A stretch of DNA of 64,000 nucleotides from assembly GCF_003285015.1 (NCBI RefSeq), contig NZ_QMFB01000028.1, positions 1 to 64,000 of the forward strand, written 5' to 3'. The notes under the pieces are model-generated. The model searched no databases and was not told the origin of the DNA. It worked only from the letters and a program-made list of their open reading frames with translations. The translations under genes were made by a program, and so were the position numbers. Shown here one piece after another: positions 1 to 7,772 of this stretch (positions within the stretch are counted from its first letter, which is position 1; every line of letters starts with the position of its first letter). This DNA is from Paenibacillus contaminans. GTDB lineage: Bacteria; Bacillota; Bacilli; Paenibacillales; NBRC-103111.

Positions 1-25
1 AGCCAGGATCAAACTCTCCATAAAA
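1..25 (-). rRNA. 16S rRNA, 5' end (partial)
   Basis: The first bases are the reverse complement of the conserved start of bacterial 16S rRNA (AGAGTTTGATCCTGGCT, the 27F primer site). The gene reads leftwards out of the window and only its first ~25 nt are here. The exact mature 5' end is estimated from the position of the conserved motif in other Firmicutes. Confidence 0.95.
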
Positions 26-28
26 GTT

Positions 29-42
29 GAAGCCGAAGCTTC
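29..42 (-). other. UUCG-tetraloop hairpin just upstream of 16S rRNA
   Basis: On the minus strand GAAGC-TTCG-GCTTC forms a five-pair stem closed by a UUCG tetraloop, only a few nucleotides before the 16S 5' end. A role in folding or processing of the rRNA leader is inferred from position. Confidence 0.5.
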
Positions 43-116
43 TTTTATTTCGATATTGATTTGCTCAATGCGATTTGTTGCTTGTTTTGCTGGCTTTATT
101 TCGCTCATTGTTCAGT

Positions 117-128
117 TTTCAAAGGACA
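117..128 (-). promoter_or_regulatory. rRNA antitermination boxA
   Basis: The minus strand reads TGTCCTTTGAAA, followed by ACTGAAC, about 95 nt before 16S. It resembles the boxA element (TGYTCTTTGA) of Bacillus rRNA leaders, which recruits NusB/S10 for antitermination. Identified by motif and position only. Confidence 0.6.
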
Positions 129-179
129 ATTCTTCTTACTTGCTTGTCCCAACCGCTTGTCTCTCTCGGCCGGAGTTAT

Positions 180-208
180 AATGTATCATTGATTGTAGTA
201 TCTTGCAA
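180..208 (-). promoter_or_regulatory. Candidate rRNA operon promoter
   Basis: On the minus strand TTGCAA, a 17-nt spacer and TACATT form a sigma-A-like promoter pointing at the 16S gene, upstream of boxA. The -10 matches four of six consensus bases, so this is the best visible candidate and not a firm call. A further TTGACT lies upstream. Confidence 0.4.
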
Positions 209-300
209 GCATAATTTTTTTCCAATAGTCAAAATGTATCTTTTATTTATTACTTTTTCTTTCTTCCTGCTCTAACTAAAAGCAATCTTAGTCCTTCTGA

Positions 301-596
301 CTATGTATTCAGAATGACTGGACAATACCATAAAACCTTAATAAAAGCGCTTTTAAATATAATTAGATTTATAAGTGAGCAGCTGATTGAATCCAAAATC
401 ATTAGATGATCCTCGTCGGGATCCACACAATCCTTTGATTCTTGAGCTTCCTTATCATGCTCATGAAATATTTGATTTACCAAAATTCAGGGGCGGCATT
501 TTCAGAAAGAAATAAAAAATGGGTTGGATTGATACCACCATCATTAGTATGCCCTACTGACATACCCACTAGAATACTCGCTGTCATCGTAGCCAT
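301..596 (-). pseudogene. Small hypothetical gene, apparently frameshifted
   Basis: An ATG at 596, with an AAGGATG-type ribosome site about 8 nt upstream, opens a 39-codon frame that stops at 477-479. Its middle contains GHTNDGGINPTHFLFLSEN. Directly at the stop an overlapping minus frame continues with ILVNQIFHEHDKEAQE and runs to 301, without a good ribosome site of its own. The two frames read like one protein of about 95 residues broken by a small indel. From memory, short Paenibacillaceae hypotheticals have an NDGG-PTHFLFLSE core followed by an ILV segment, but I could not check this. A genuine 39-aa peptide is the alternative. Function unknown. Confidence 0.45.
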
Positions 597-721
597 GTAA
601 AAATCATCCTTTTTGTTTCAGGATATATGATGAAGTTAACGTCATGATGTCAGAGAGCATTTATTCGTTTCTTATGCTAAAATAACCTTTGTCTTCCTAA
701 TTATAGAAAAATCCAAACAAC

Positions 722-748
722 AAAAAAAGCCTTGCTTATCAAGACTTT
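722..748 (-). terminator. Terminator of the Glu-Lys-Leu tRNA unit
   Basis: On the minus strand AAAGTCTTG-ATAAG-CAAGGCTTT forms a nine-pair stem followed by a run of seven T, 17 nt after the CCA end of tRNA-Leu. A typical intrinsic terminator. Confidence 0.85.
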
Positions 749-764
749 GCGCTTTAAATATGTA

Positions 765-849
765 TGGTGCGGTCGGCGGGATTTGAACCCGCACACCCAA
801 TGGGCGCCACCCCCTCAAGATGGTGTGTCTGCCGTTCCACCACGACCGC
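765..849 (-). tRNA. tRNA-Leu (anticodon GAG)
   Basis: A class II tRNA with a long variable arm. The acceptor stem GCGGTCG pairs with CGACCGC, the discriminator is A and CCA is encoded at 765-767. The anticodon stem CCATC/GGTGG encloses the loop TTGAGGG, giving anticodon GAG. The T-arm GGGTTCAAATCCC is intact. Last gene of the three-tRNA unit. Confidence 0.95.
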
Positions 850-872
850 ATGTTACGAGGGATATAAAAAAC

Positions 873-948
873 TGGTGAGGCATGTAGGACTCGAACCTAC
901 GACACCCTGATTAAAAGTCAGGTGCTCTACCAACTGAGCTAATGCCTC
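873..948 (-). tRNA. tRNA-Lys (anticodon TTT)
   Basis: The acceptor GAGGCAT/ATGCCTC is followed by discriminator A and an encoded CCA. The anticodon stem CCTGA/TCAGG encloses CTTTTAA (anticodon TTT). D-arm and T-arm are intact. Middle gene of the Glu-Lys-Leu unit. Confidence 0.96.
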
Positions 949-1006
949 ATGATTGCTTCCCGGCTTCCCAGTCGGTACTACCCGAAGCTTAAATGAAGGG
1001 TGATAA

Positions 1007-1081
1007 TGGTGACCCGTAGGGGATTCGAACCCCTGTTACCTCCGTGAAAGGGAGGTGTCTTAACCCCTTGACCAACGGGCC
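1007..1081 (-). tRNA. tRNA-Glu (anticodon TTC)
   Basis: The acceptor GGCCCGT pairs with ACGGGTC with one G-U pair and CCA is encoded. The anticodon stem CCTCC/GGAGG encloses CTTTCAC (anticodon TTC). First gene of the unit; a promoter lies about 55 nt upstream. Confidence 0.95.
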
Positions 1082-1134
1082 ATGCTGTTAATTTACTGCC
1101 GCTTTCTTGTTACTCTTCCGAAGCGACAAGAGTT

Positions 1135-1163
1135 ATTGTAACAGATCGCCGAGAGGTTGACAA
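1135..1163 (-). promoter_or_regulatory. Promoter of the tRNA-Glu-Lys-Leu unit
   Basis: On the minus strand TTGTCA, exactly 17 nt and TACAAT, the latter preceded by TGT (extended -10). Both hexamers match sigma-A consensus at five of six positions. The predicted start lies about 45 nt before tRNA-Glu. Confidence 0.8.
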
Positions 1164-1348
1164 GCCTTTTTCAAAAAAACTTTTGCCCCATATTTCGAAC
1201 GCTAAATCCGCTTTATTTATAGTACCCAGAATGGACTTTGTTCAAACGTTTCGATTGAAAACGTTCCGCTAAGTCTCCATCATGCAGCGAAAACCCGCTC
1301 GTTTGAAGCTGTAGTGCGTAAGAGGTTTGACCGCCGACGTGTGACCAA

Positions 1349-1396
1349 GCACCGCGTGCCGCGATGGCACCGCGCGCTGGGAGGCGCACGCGGTGC
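1349..1396. repeat. 11-bp perfect inverted repeat, G+C-rich
   Basis: GCACCGCGTGC at 1349-1359 is repeated as its exact reverse complement at 1386-1396, with 26 nt between. No T-tract follows on either strand, so it is not a standard terminator. Meaning unknown. Confidence 0.6.
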
Positions 1397-1495
1397 GGTC
1401 CGGGGTACTTACCCCTTTATATCGTGTAGTCGGTTGAACACAGCGGCATTTATAAGCAACGCCGAGAGCCGAGCCCCACGGCACTCTAAAAAAGA

Positions 1496-1522
1496 CAAAA
1501 CAAAAAGCCGCTTCGCAGCGGC
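1496..1522 (-). terminator. Terminator of the tRNA-Asn-Ser unit
   Basis: On the minus strand GCCGCT-GCGA-AGCGGC forms a six-pair GNRA-loop hairpin followed by TTTTTGTTTTG, 15 nt after the tRNA-Ser CCA end. Confidence 0.85.
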
Positions 1523-1536
1523 CGGTTTGTTATGTA

Positions 1537-1627
1537 TGGCGGAGAGAGAGGGATTCGAACCCTCGCACCACTTACGCAGTCTAACCCCTTAGCAGAGGGT
1601 CCCCTTGAGCCACTTGGGTATCTCTCC
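1537..1627 (-). tRNA. tRNA-Ser (anticodon GCT)
   Basis: A class II tRNA with a long variable arm. The acceptor GGAGAGA pairs with TCTCTCC, the discriminator is G and CCA is encoded. The anticodon stem ACCCT/GGGGT encloses CTGCTAA, giving anticodon GCT. Only one nucleotide separates it from tRNA-Asn. Confidence 0.94.
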
Positions 1628-1628
1628 A

Positions 1629-1704
1629 TGGCTCCCCGAACAGGACTCGAACCTGTGACAACTCGATTAACAGTCGAGTGCTCTACCAACTGAGCTATCA
1701 GGGA
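1629..1704 (-). tRNA. tRNA-Asn (anticodon GTT)
   Basis: The acceptor TCCCTGA pairs with TCGGGGA through one wobble, and CCA is encoded. The anticodon stem CTCGA/TCGAG encloses CTGTTAA (anticodon GTT). It begins 26 nt after the sprT stop codon with no terminator between, so read-through from sprT is possible. Confidence 0.95.
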
Positions 1705-1730
1705 ATATGTTTTGTGCACTTTCAAATTTA

Positions 1731-2204
1731 TCAAACTTTGTTCTCCAAGTCAAGAGGGATAAGCTTCAATTTTCCCCTGCACTTGCCGCAAACGAATTTG
1801 CGCGTATCCAGCTTTCTTTTGCGGAGGTATTCCAGACTGCAGCTTGTACAAATTAGCCGATAACGGTACGGCTGCTTGCGGGAAGCGATCGGCAGCGCTT
1901 TGCAGAAGCGCGTTCCCCCCACCTGCTTCAGCAGCTGGCGAAAATCCGCATCCCGGTGCTGGTATCCCCGGCGCCCGATATGGAGATGATAATGACACAG
2001 TTCGTGCTTGATAATTTTCTCCACTTCCTCTGGCCCGTGAAGCTCCAGCTGCAGTGTGCTGATCTCTATATTATGCGTCCGCGTAAAATAACGCCCCCCC
2101 GTTGCCCGAAGCCGCCGGTTGAAGGTCGCCTTATGGACGAACGGTATACCAAAATACGTCAGGGATATGCGCTCGACCCATTGCTGCAATTGTTCGTTTT
2201 CCAC
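1731..2204 (-). CDS. SprT-like zinc metalloprotease-family protein
   Basis: 157 aa. Residues 67-71 are HELCH, the HExxH zinc motif, with further histidines just after. A C-terminal zinc ribbon has CxxC pairs at 119/122 and 139/142. This is the SprT family (YdcK in Bacillus subtilis), related to the protease domain of SPRTN; bacterial substrates are not well defined. The start is a GTG behind a G-rich ribosome site. The neighbourhood (cmpA and tex close by) matches the Bacillus ydcK region. Family assignment is firm and the function is only partly known. Confidence 0.9.
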   Translation of the reverse strand: MENEQLQQWVERISLTYFGIPFVHKATFNRRLRATGGRYFTRTHNIEISTLQLELHGPEEVEKIIKHELCHYHLHIGRRGYQHRDADFRQLLKQVGGTRFCKALPIASRKQPYRYRLICTSCSLEYLRKRKLDTRKFVCGKCRGKLKLIPLDLENKV

Positions 2205-2256
2205 CCCGCCCGCCTCACTTTCTCGGTTTATCGGATATGTGTTTATCCTTGCTTGA

Positions 2257-2287
2257 ATTATTACACCAGGTTGCGCTAAACTGTCAA
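2257..2287 (-). promoter_or_regulatory. Candidate promoter for sprT
   Basis: A perfect TTGACA (+ strand tgtcaa, 2282-2287) is followed after about 18-19 nt by TAATAAT, about 50 nt before the sprT start. The spacing is slightly long. Confidence 0.45.
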
Positions 2288-2366
2288 GTAAAGACTGATG
2301 CTGCGCTGGCTCGACAGAGACCGCCTGAATGCCGCAGCCGCGACGAGAGGGGAACTTGGTGGTATT

Positions 2367-2717
2367 ATGCCGAAATATAGATACGGACTGCTAAAGCTGG
2401 ACAATGAGCTGGAATTTGTAGAAATGCCCGCCACACACATGTACCAATTGACCGCACTGAACCGCCGCTTACATAAAGAAATCGAGAAGCTTACGGCAGG
2501 CAACATCCCTAAGCTGCCGCATATGATAGCGGAATGCGACGATCTCGACGTAATCGACAACGCATGCCCTGTAACGAACGGACTTTCCTACATCAATTCG
2601 CTTGAGCAATCATTCGCCTCGATTCAAGAGAAGGCTTATCCGCTTGTGTCGCTTTTAACGGAAATCCGGGCGCTTCAGGCGCAGCTTGAGCAATGGTACG
2701 AGGATGAAGAAGGCTAG
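2367..2717 (+). CDS. Small hypothetical protein
   Basis: 116 aa if started at the ATG at 2367 (MPKYRYGLLKLDNELEF). The open frame extends 23 codons further up, but a G-rich stretch (GAGAGGGG) and the start of sensible protein sequence favour 2367. The product is acidic, has no signal peptide or membrane segment, and its C-terminal half is predicted helical (LLTEIRALQAQLEQWYEDEEG). It lies divergent from sprT and upstream of cmpA on the same strand. I do not recognise the family. Confidence 0.65.
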   Translation: MPKYRYGLLKLDNELEFVEMPATHMYQLTALNRRLHKEIEKLTAGNIPKLPHMIAECDDLDVIDNACPVTNGLSYINSLEQSFASIQEKAYPLVSLLTEIRALQAQLEQWYEDEEG

Positions 2718-2817
2718 CCTTCATAATTGGGGTAATATACCACAGACAGCGGACCTGCACCATTTAACCATTCCCTTCATATCGTAATAGTAAGCACAGC
2801 AGGAAGGGGCTGGAAAT

Positions 2818-2979
2818 ATGCCGCAGTGGCTTTGCAATCAGTTGATGCGAGCTTTCCAGAAAAAAAACCGCCGTCAAATCCGATTGTTGAACGATTGCTG
2901 GTATTTTTACCGAACCCGTTACTCCCATACCGGGCCAGAGGAAACGCTCCCAGGGGATCGTCCCCATCGCAAAAACTGA
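2818..2979 (+). CDS. cmpA: Cortex morphogenetic protein CmpA (small sporulation protein)
   Basis: 53 aa (MPQWLCNQLMRAFQKKNRRQ..., then LLNDCWYFYRTRY), with an AGGAAGGGG ribosome site 8 nt upstream. The P-x-WL--Q--RAF-KK-R-QI-LLN-CW-FYR pattern is that of CmpA, a 37-residue Bacillus protein that restrains spore cortex assembly and acts with ClpXP on SpoIVA. The gene sits between sprT and tex, as in Bacilli. The copy here has about 15 extra C-terminal residues. Assignment rests on pattern and neighbourhood. Confidence 0.82.
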   Translation: MPQWLCNQLMRAFQKKNRRQIRLLNDCWYFYRTRYSHTGPEETLPGDRPHRKN

Positions 2980-3031
2980 TTTCTGCGGCAAAGCCGCCGC
3001 GAATTCGGAACGCTATTACGCCTCACATACG

Positions 3032-3075
3032 AAAAGAGCAGGCCGTTCGCCATGGAAACGGACGCTGCTCTTTTT
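3032..3075. terminator. Bidirectional terminator between cmpA and tex
   Basis: AAAAGAGCAG and CTGCTCTTTT pair around a loop that itself pairs CCGTT with AACGG. T-runs follow on both strands, so it can end cmpA (plus) and tex (minus). Confidence 0.75.
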
Positions 3076-3140
3076 GCGTTTATCCTTCTACTTATACAAG
3101 ATTGAGCACGGGGCCCGAGCTCCGGGATCCGCAGCCACAA

Positions 3141-5366
3141 TTATGCGCGGGGCTTTTTCATCGTCAGGCTGACGCGCCCCTTGTTCAAATCGACGCCGAG
3201 TACCCATACCGTCACTGTATCGCCGACCGAAACGACGTTCGTCGGATGTTTGACATAGCTGTCGCTCAGCTGGGATATATGGACAAGTCCGTCGTTCTTC
3301 ACGCCGATATCGACGAATGCCCCGAAGTCGATGACGTTGCGCACCGTCCCCTGCAGCTCCATGCCTGCCGTCAGATCCTCGATTTTCAGCACGTCGGTAC
3401 GGAAAATCGGCGGCGGCAGCTCCTCCCGCGGATCGCGGCCCGGGCGCTGCAGGCTGTCGAGAATATCGCGCAGCGTCGGTACCCCGACGCCGAGGTTCGC
3501 CGCCAGTTCGGCAGGCCCGAGCGAATCAAGCCGATCCTTAAGGTCCGATGAGCCGAGAGCCGCCAGCTCTACGCGCAGCTCCTTGAACAGCTTATCGACG
3601 ACCGTATACGATTCCGGGTGAATCGGCGTATTGTCGAGCGGATTTCCGCCGCCCGGAATGCGCAGAAAACCTACGCATTGCTCATACGCTTTGGCACCGA
3701 GACGCGGCACTTTAAGCAGCTGCTTGCGGTCGGTAAATTTGCCGTTCTCTTCGCGGTACGCGACGATGTTTTTGGCGATCGTGCCGTTCACGCCGGCCAC
3801 ATACGATAGAAGCGACGGCGATGCCGTGTTCAAATCGACGCCGACATGGTTAACCGCCGACTCGACGACCGCGCCGAGGCTTTCCTCCAGCCGCTTCTGC
3901 GAAACGTCATGCTGGTACTGGCCGACGCCGATCGATTTCGGGTCGATTTTGACAAGCTCGGCAAGCGGATCCTGCATCCGGCGGGCGATCGATATCGCAC
4001 TGCGCTCCGCCACGTCGAGATCGGGAAATTCGGTTTGCGCCAGCTTAGAAGCCGAGTATACGCTCGCTCCCGCTTCGCTTACGATAATATATTGAAGTCC
4101 TTTATGATTAACCTCGCGAATGAGCTCGGCGATAAACTGCTCGGTCTCCCGGGAGGCCGTGCCGTTGCCGATTACGATCAGCTCAACGCCGTACGCGTCA
4201 ATCATTTGCTTGATGACCGCCTTCGCTTCGGCGATTTTATTGTTCGGCGGCGTCGGGTATGTGACGGCGATTTTCAGCATTTTGCCGGTATCGTCTACGA
4301 CCGCCAGCTTGCACCCGGTACGGTAGGCGGGATCGACGCCCAGCACAACCTTGCCCTTGATCGGCGGCTGAAGCAGCAGATTGCGCAAATTCTCGGCAAA
4401 AATTTGAATCGCTTGCTCCTCCCCTTTTTCCGTCAGCGCCCCGCGCACCTCCCGTTCGATCGACGGCGCGATAAGCCGTTTATAAGAATCCTCAATGGTT
4501 GCCGCAAGCGTTTCGCGGACAGGGGAATCGCCTCTCAAGATTTGACGGCCGATAAAATCATGAATTTTATCGGGTGCGACGGTAAGCGACACCTTCAACA
4601 CTTCTTCACGCTCGCCGCGGTTGATCGCCAAAATCCGATGAGGAGGCAGCTTGCGGACCGGCTCCTTGTAGTCGTAGTACATTTCGTAAACGGATTCCTG
4701 CTTATCGTCCTTGGCAAGCGTCTCGAGCTGGCCGTTATCATGCGTATAACGCCGAATCCAGGTACGGATTTTGGCATCGTCGGCGATATTCTCCGCGATA
4801 ATGTCCATCGCCCCTTGAATCGCGTCCTGGGCGGTGGCCACTTCTTTGTCCGGCTTGACATACTTGGCCGCCTCAGCCTGCAAATCGCCCTTGCGATGCT
4901 GCGCCATGATCCAGTCGGCCAGCGGCTCGAGACCGCGTTCTTTGGCTACGCTGGCGCGCGTTTTCCGCTTCTGGCGGTACGGACGGTACAAGTCCTCGAC
5001 CTCTTGCAGCTTGGCCGACTGCTCGATCGACTGCCGCAGCTCGTCCGTCAGCTTGCCTTGCTCATGGATGAGACGCAGCACCTCAAGCTTGCGGTCCTCC
5101 AGGTTGCGCAAGTAGTTCAGCCGCTCTTCGATGGCACGGAGCTCGTTCTCGTCAAGCTCGCCGGTCATTTCTTTCCGGTAGCGGGCAATGAAGGGAATCG
5201 TGTTTCCTTCGTCCAGCAGGCCGACCGTCGTCCGCACCTTGCCGGGCGCGAGCTGCAGCTCCGCCGCAACCTGCTTCAGAATGCGCTCCTGAACGGCCGC
5301 TTTCGCTTCCTCCGTCAGCTCGAACGCCGACTGCTCCCCTTGAACTTGTCCGATCTCATTAGCCAT
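3141..5366 (-). CDS. tex: Tex-family RNA-binding transcriptional accessory protein
   Basis: 741 aa from the ATG at 5366 (MANEIGQVQG), chosen because AAAGGA lies 8 nt upstream; the frame is open to 5417. Domain order is that of Tex: N-terminal helical region, YqgF/RNase H-like fold (VVLGVDPAYRTGCKLAVV), helix-hairpin-helix repeats (LNTASPSLLSYVAGV...), and a C-terminal S1 RNA-binding domain (GTVRNVIDFGAFVDIGVK). Tex is a conserved nucleic-acid-binding cytoplasmic protein that influences transcription in several bacteria. Length is normal for the family. It is followed by the terminator shared with cmpA and lies in the Bacillus ydcI position. Confidence 0.95.
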   Translation of the reverse strand: MANEIGQVQGEQSAFELTEEAKAAVQERILKQVAAELQLAPGKVRTTVGLLDEGNTIPFIARYRKEMTGELDENELRAIEERLNYLRNLEDRKLEVLRLIHEQGKLTDELRQSIEQSAKLQEVEDLYRPYRQKRKTRASVAKERGLEPLADWIMAQHRKGDLQAEAAKYVKPDKEVATAQDAIQGAMDIIAENIADDAKIRTWIRRYTHDNGQLETLAKDDKQESVYEMYYDYKEPVRKLPPHRILAINRGEREEVLKVSLTVAPDKIHDFIGRQILRGDSPVRETLAATIEDSYKRLIAPSIEREVRGALTEKGEEQAIQIFAENLRNLLLQPPIKGKVVLGVDPAYRTGCKLAVVDDTGKMLKIAVTYPTPPNNKIAEAKAVIKQMIDAYGVELIVIGNGTASRETEQFIAELIREVNHKGLQYIIVSEAGASVYSASKLAQTEFPDLDVAERSAISIARRMQDPLAELVKIDPKSIGVGQYQHDVSQKRLEESLGAVVESAVNHVGVDLNTASPSLLSYVAGVNGTIAKNIVAYREENGKFTDRKQLLKVPRLGAKAYEQCVGFLRIPGGGNPLDNTPIHPESYTVVDKLFKELRVELAALGSSDLKDRLDSLGPAELAANLGVGVPTLRDILDSLQRPGRDPREELPPPIFRTDVLKIEDLTAGMELQGTVRNVIDFGAFVDIGVKNDGLVHISQLSDSYVKHPTNVVSVGDTVTVWVLGVDLNKGRVSLTMKKPRA

Positions 5367-5507
5367 TTGCATCATCCTTTGCAACGTCAAATAGTAGTAG
5401 TAAGGTTCCATGTTCAAACCGAATATCCTCTATTGTATCGCACTTCCAGCAAAAAGACACACGTCGCGCACCGCTCCGGCTCCCATGCAGAATCATCCCA
5501 CAAAATC

Positions 5508-5531
5508 AAAAAAACGAGGGGGTCTCCCTCG
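5508..5531 (-). terminator. Terminator after ndoA
   Basis: On the minus strand CGAGGG-AGAC-CCCCTCG followed by seven T, about 30 nt after the ndoA stop codon. Confidence 0.85.
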
Positions 5532-5559
5532 CCTGTTCGTTGTAAGTGTAAACCGGACG

Positions 5560-5910
5560 CTAAAATTCGATTAAGCCGACGCTGATCTGCAGCGATTCGT
5601 CGACTTTACGCATCGTTTCGTCGTCCAAATGCGTGATTTTATCGGTCAGCCTCTGCTTGTCGATCGTACGGATCTGCTCAAGCAGAATGACCGAATCGCG
5701 ATCGAAGCCGTGCATCGCCGCATCGATCTCGACGTGCGTCGGCAGCTTCGCCTTCTGGATTTGTGCGGTTATCGCGGCAATAATGACAGTCGGACTAAAA
5801 CGGTTTCCAATATCGTTCTGAATGACGAGAACGGGACGTACGCCCCCCTGCTCGGAACCGACGACGGGTGATAAATCCGCAAAAAATACATCGCCACGTT
5901 TTACGATCAA
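5560..5910 (-). CDS. ndoA: EndoA (MazF-family) mRNA interferase toxin
   Basis: 116 aa, starting MIVKRGDVFFADLSPVVGSE, with the family signature RPVLVIQNDIGN and the C-terminal core of MazF toxins. Bacillus EndoA cuts single-stranded mRNA at UACAU. It lies 3 nt after the stop of the antitoxin gene, an arrangement that couples translation. Length and neighbourhood (alr-ndoAI-ndoA) match Bacillus closely. All conserved segments look intact, so the toxin is probably active. Confidence 0.95.
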   Translation of the reverse strand: MIVKRGDVFFADLSPVVGSEQGGVRPVLVIQNDIGNRFSPTVIIAAITAQIQKAKLPTHVEIDAAMHGFDRDSVILLEQIRTIDKQRLTDKITHLDDETMRKVDESLQISVGLIEF

Positions 5911-5913
5911 TGG

Positions 5914-6192
5914 TCACACCCCGCTAACTAAGCGGTCAAGTGTACTGCCTGCGTCTTCCTCCGCCTGAAAAGCCTCCGATGCCATGTGGAGATTGATTTT
6001 GGCCATTTCCATATAGCCGCGCTGCATCGATTCACGCAAATGGCGCTTTTTCCGTTCCATCAGATACAACTTCATCGCTTGGCGGATAAATTCGCTCCGG
6101 TTCGAGTTTTCCTTCTCGACAATCCCATCCACTTCCTGCAGCAGCTGGTCCGGCAAACTGATCATAATCCGCTTCGTATTGACGTTGGACAT
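5914..6192 (-). CDS. ndoAI: EndoAI antitoxin (ribbon-helix-helix)
   Basis: 92 aa. The N-terminal TKRIMISLPDQLLQEVD with the following NRSEFIRQAMKLYL is a ribbon-helix-helix DNA-binding fold (CopG/MetJ type), as in EndoAI/YdcD. The C-terminus would bind and block EndoA. First gene of the toxin-antitoxin pair. The region upstream (6193-6485) holds a TATACT element but no clear -35, so the promoter is unresolved. Confidence 0.92.
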   Translation of the reverse strand: MSNVNTKRIMISLPDQLLQEVDGIVEKENSNRSEFIRQAMKLYLMERKKRHLRESMQRGYMEMAKINLHMASEAFQAEEDAGSTLDRLVSGV

Positions 6193-6485
6193 ATTCGGTA
6201 TCGCACCCCCACAACTTTACCAAAGACAATATTACCATTATGGCGTAGCTCAATCATTTTTATACAAAGACAAATATATGCGCTCAGTATATCATGTATG
6301 TCTATATCGTTCGGCTCGTCAGCCAAAATTCAGGAAGGCATACTGACGCCCCGCAGCCATATACTCCTCTTGGCGTAGGCCTTTCACTCGTTCAAAGCTT
6401 CTCCAACTATACGTATTCGGCAAGGGACGTAAAATTCCTCCCATTTATTTCGCAAAATGGCAGCGGTAAATCATCCCAACCCAGC

Positions 6486-7664
6486 CTAATCAATCGTATG
6501 CTGCAAAAGATTGACCGTATTTCGCACGGTTCCGCCCTGCATATATACCCTTGGAACGCGGTGCGAAATCATGCACGTGATCTCGTAGTTGATCGTGCCG
6601 AGCTGCTCGGCGATCTCTTCCGCCGTAATCGCTTGCTCGCCCTGACGTCCCAGCAGCACGACCTCGTCGTCCAAACGCAGCCCGGAGACGTCCGTCACAT
6701 CGATCATGCATTGATCCATACAAATTTTTCCGACAACCGGCACTTTTTGGCCTTGTACCAGAGCATTCGCCTTGCCGCTCAGCATCCGCGAAAAACCGTC
6801 CGCATACCCGATCGGCAACGTCGCGATCCGTTCGCCATCCCGCTGCGTGACGTAAGTCGCGCCGTAGCTGATCGTTTTGCCGGCGGGAAGCGTTTTGACC
6901 ATGACGAGACCCGTTTTCAAGCTCATGACCGGCTCCAGCTCGATCTTCTCCCGATTCACTTCAGCGGACGGGTACAATCCGTACATGCTGATGCCCAATC
7001 TAACCATGTTGCAGGCAAGCTCCGGCAAATCGATCGCCGTGGCGCTGTTTCCGGCATGCACATAAGGAAAGCGAATCCCTTTATCCGCAAAATGATCCAC
7101 CATCCGCTTAAACTGCCGATGCTGCTCATGCGTGTGCGTTTTGTCCGTTTCATCGGCGCATGCGTAGTGCGTGAACAGCCCTTCGACGCGAACGCCGGGC
7201 AAGCGCAGCGCTTTCTCGATAAACGAAATGGCGTCTTCTTCCCTATGCTGCCCGATCCGCCCCATACCCGAATCCAGCTTAATATGGACGGATACCGGCC
7301 GCCCGTTATCCCCTTGCTCGGCCAGCGCATCCAGCACTTCGTCGCTGAATACGTTGATCGTAATGTCGTAGTCTCTGGCCAGAGCCAGCCCTTCGACCGG
7401 CGTATAACCCAGCACGAGCACCGGCGCGGTTATGCCCGCCCTGCGCAGCTCCAGCGCTTCGTCGAGGAAGGCAACCGCCAAATACGCCGCGCCGCAGTTA
7501 AGCGCCGTTCTTGCCACCTGCACCGCGCCGTGACCGTACCCATCGGCCTTGACGACCGCCATAATGCCGATTTCGGCGGGCAGCAGCCTGCGAAACGCTT
7601 CTATATTGCGGCTAAGCGCATCCAGCGACACCTCTACCCAAGTAGGGCGATAAAACGAATCCAA
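6486..7664 (-). CDS. alr: Alanine racemase
   Basis: 392 aa from a TTG at 7664, chosen because AGGAGAAGG lies just upstream and the protein then begins in register with known Alr (LDSFYRPTWVEVSLDALSRN). Residue K39 in VVKADGYGHG is the pyridoxal-phosphate lysine. The catalytic tyrosine of the second active-site half is in ISYGATYV. It interconverts L- and D-alanine for peptidoglycan in the cytoplasm. A clear promoter and a strong hairpin lie upstream. The order LolA-like gene, alr, ndoAI, ndoA matches ydcC-alr-ydcD-ydcE of Bacillus. Confidence 0.95.
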   Translation of the reverse strand: MDSFYRPTWVEVSLDALSRNIEAFRRLLPAEIGIMAVVKADGYGHGAVQVARTALNCGAAYLAVAFLDEALELRRAGITAPVLVLGYTPVEGLALARDYDITINVFSDEVLDALAEQGDNGRPVSVHIKLDSGMGRIGQHREEDAISFIEKALRLPGVRVEGLFTHYACADETDKTHTHEQHRQFKRMVDHFADKGIRFPYVHAGNSATAIDLPELACNMVRLGISMYGLYPSAEVNREKIELEPVMSLKTGLVMVKTLPAGKTISYGATYVTQRDGERIATLPIGYADGFSRMLSGKANALVQGQKVPVVGKICMDQCMIDVTDVSGLRLDDEVVLLGRQGEQAITAEEIAEQLGTINYEITCMISHRVPRVYMQGGTVRNTVNLLQHTID

Positions 7665-7692
7665 GCCGTTCACCTTCTCCTGAAACCGACAA

Positions 7693-7732
7693 GGGGGCCG
7701 GAGCATCGCATCATCGCGGTGTCCGGCTCCCC
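7693..7732 (-). other. Strong hairpin in the alr leader
   Basis: On the minus strand GGGGAGCCGGA and TCCGGCCCCC pair with one bulged A around an 18-nt loop containing GCGATGATGCGAT. It lies between the predicted alr transcription start and the ribosome site, about 12 nt before the latter. There is no T-tract, so it is a leader structure and not a terminator. Regulatory function is inferred only. Confidence 0.5.
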
Positions 7733-7772
7733 ACAATCGGCTGTAAACTCGCGTCCCGTAACCAATAAACCT

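Larger units (their letters stand above)
1082..1536. other. Non-coding interval between two tRNA units
   Basis: About 455 nt without a convincing gene. It holds the tRNA-Glu promoter, a G+C-rich inverted repeat (1349-1396), a short palindrome GGGGTACTTACCCC (1402-1415) and the terminator of the Asn-Ser unit. Short open frames on both strands here have no ribosome site and no recognisable product. Confidence 0.6.

Noticed and set aside
1314..1592. Small plus-strand gene between tRNAs
   Set aside because: It runs into tRNA-Ser on the other strand and has no ribosome site.
3846..5585. 579-codon open frame on the plus strand
   Set aside because: It lies antisense to tex; arginine-rich, repetitive composition and no ribosome site. 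A shadow of the G+C-rich gene.
6310..6365. A 13-codon minus-strand frame with an AGGAG site upstream of ndoAI
   Set aside because: Too short to support as a gene; could be chance.
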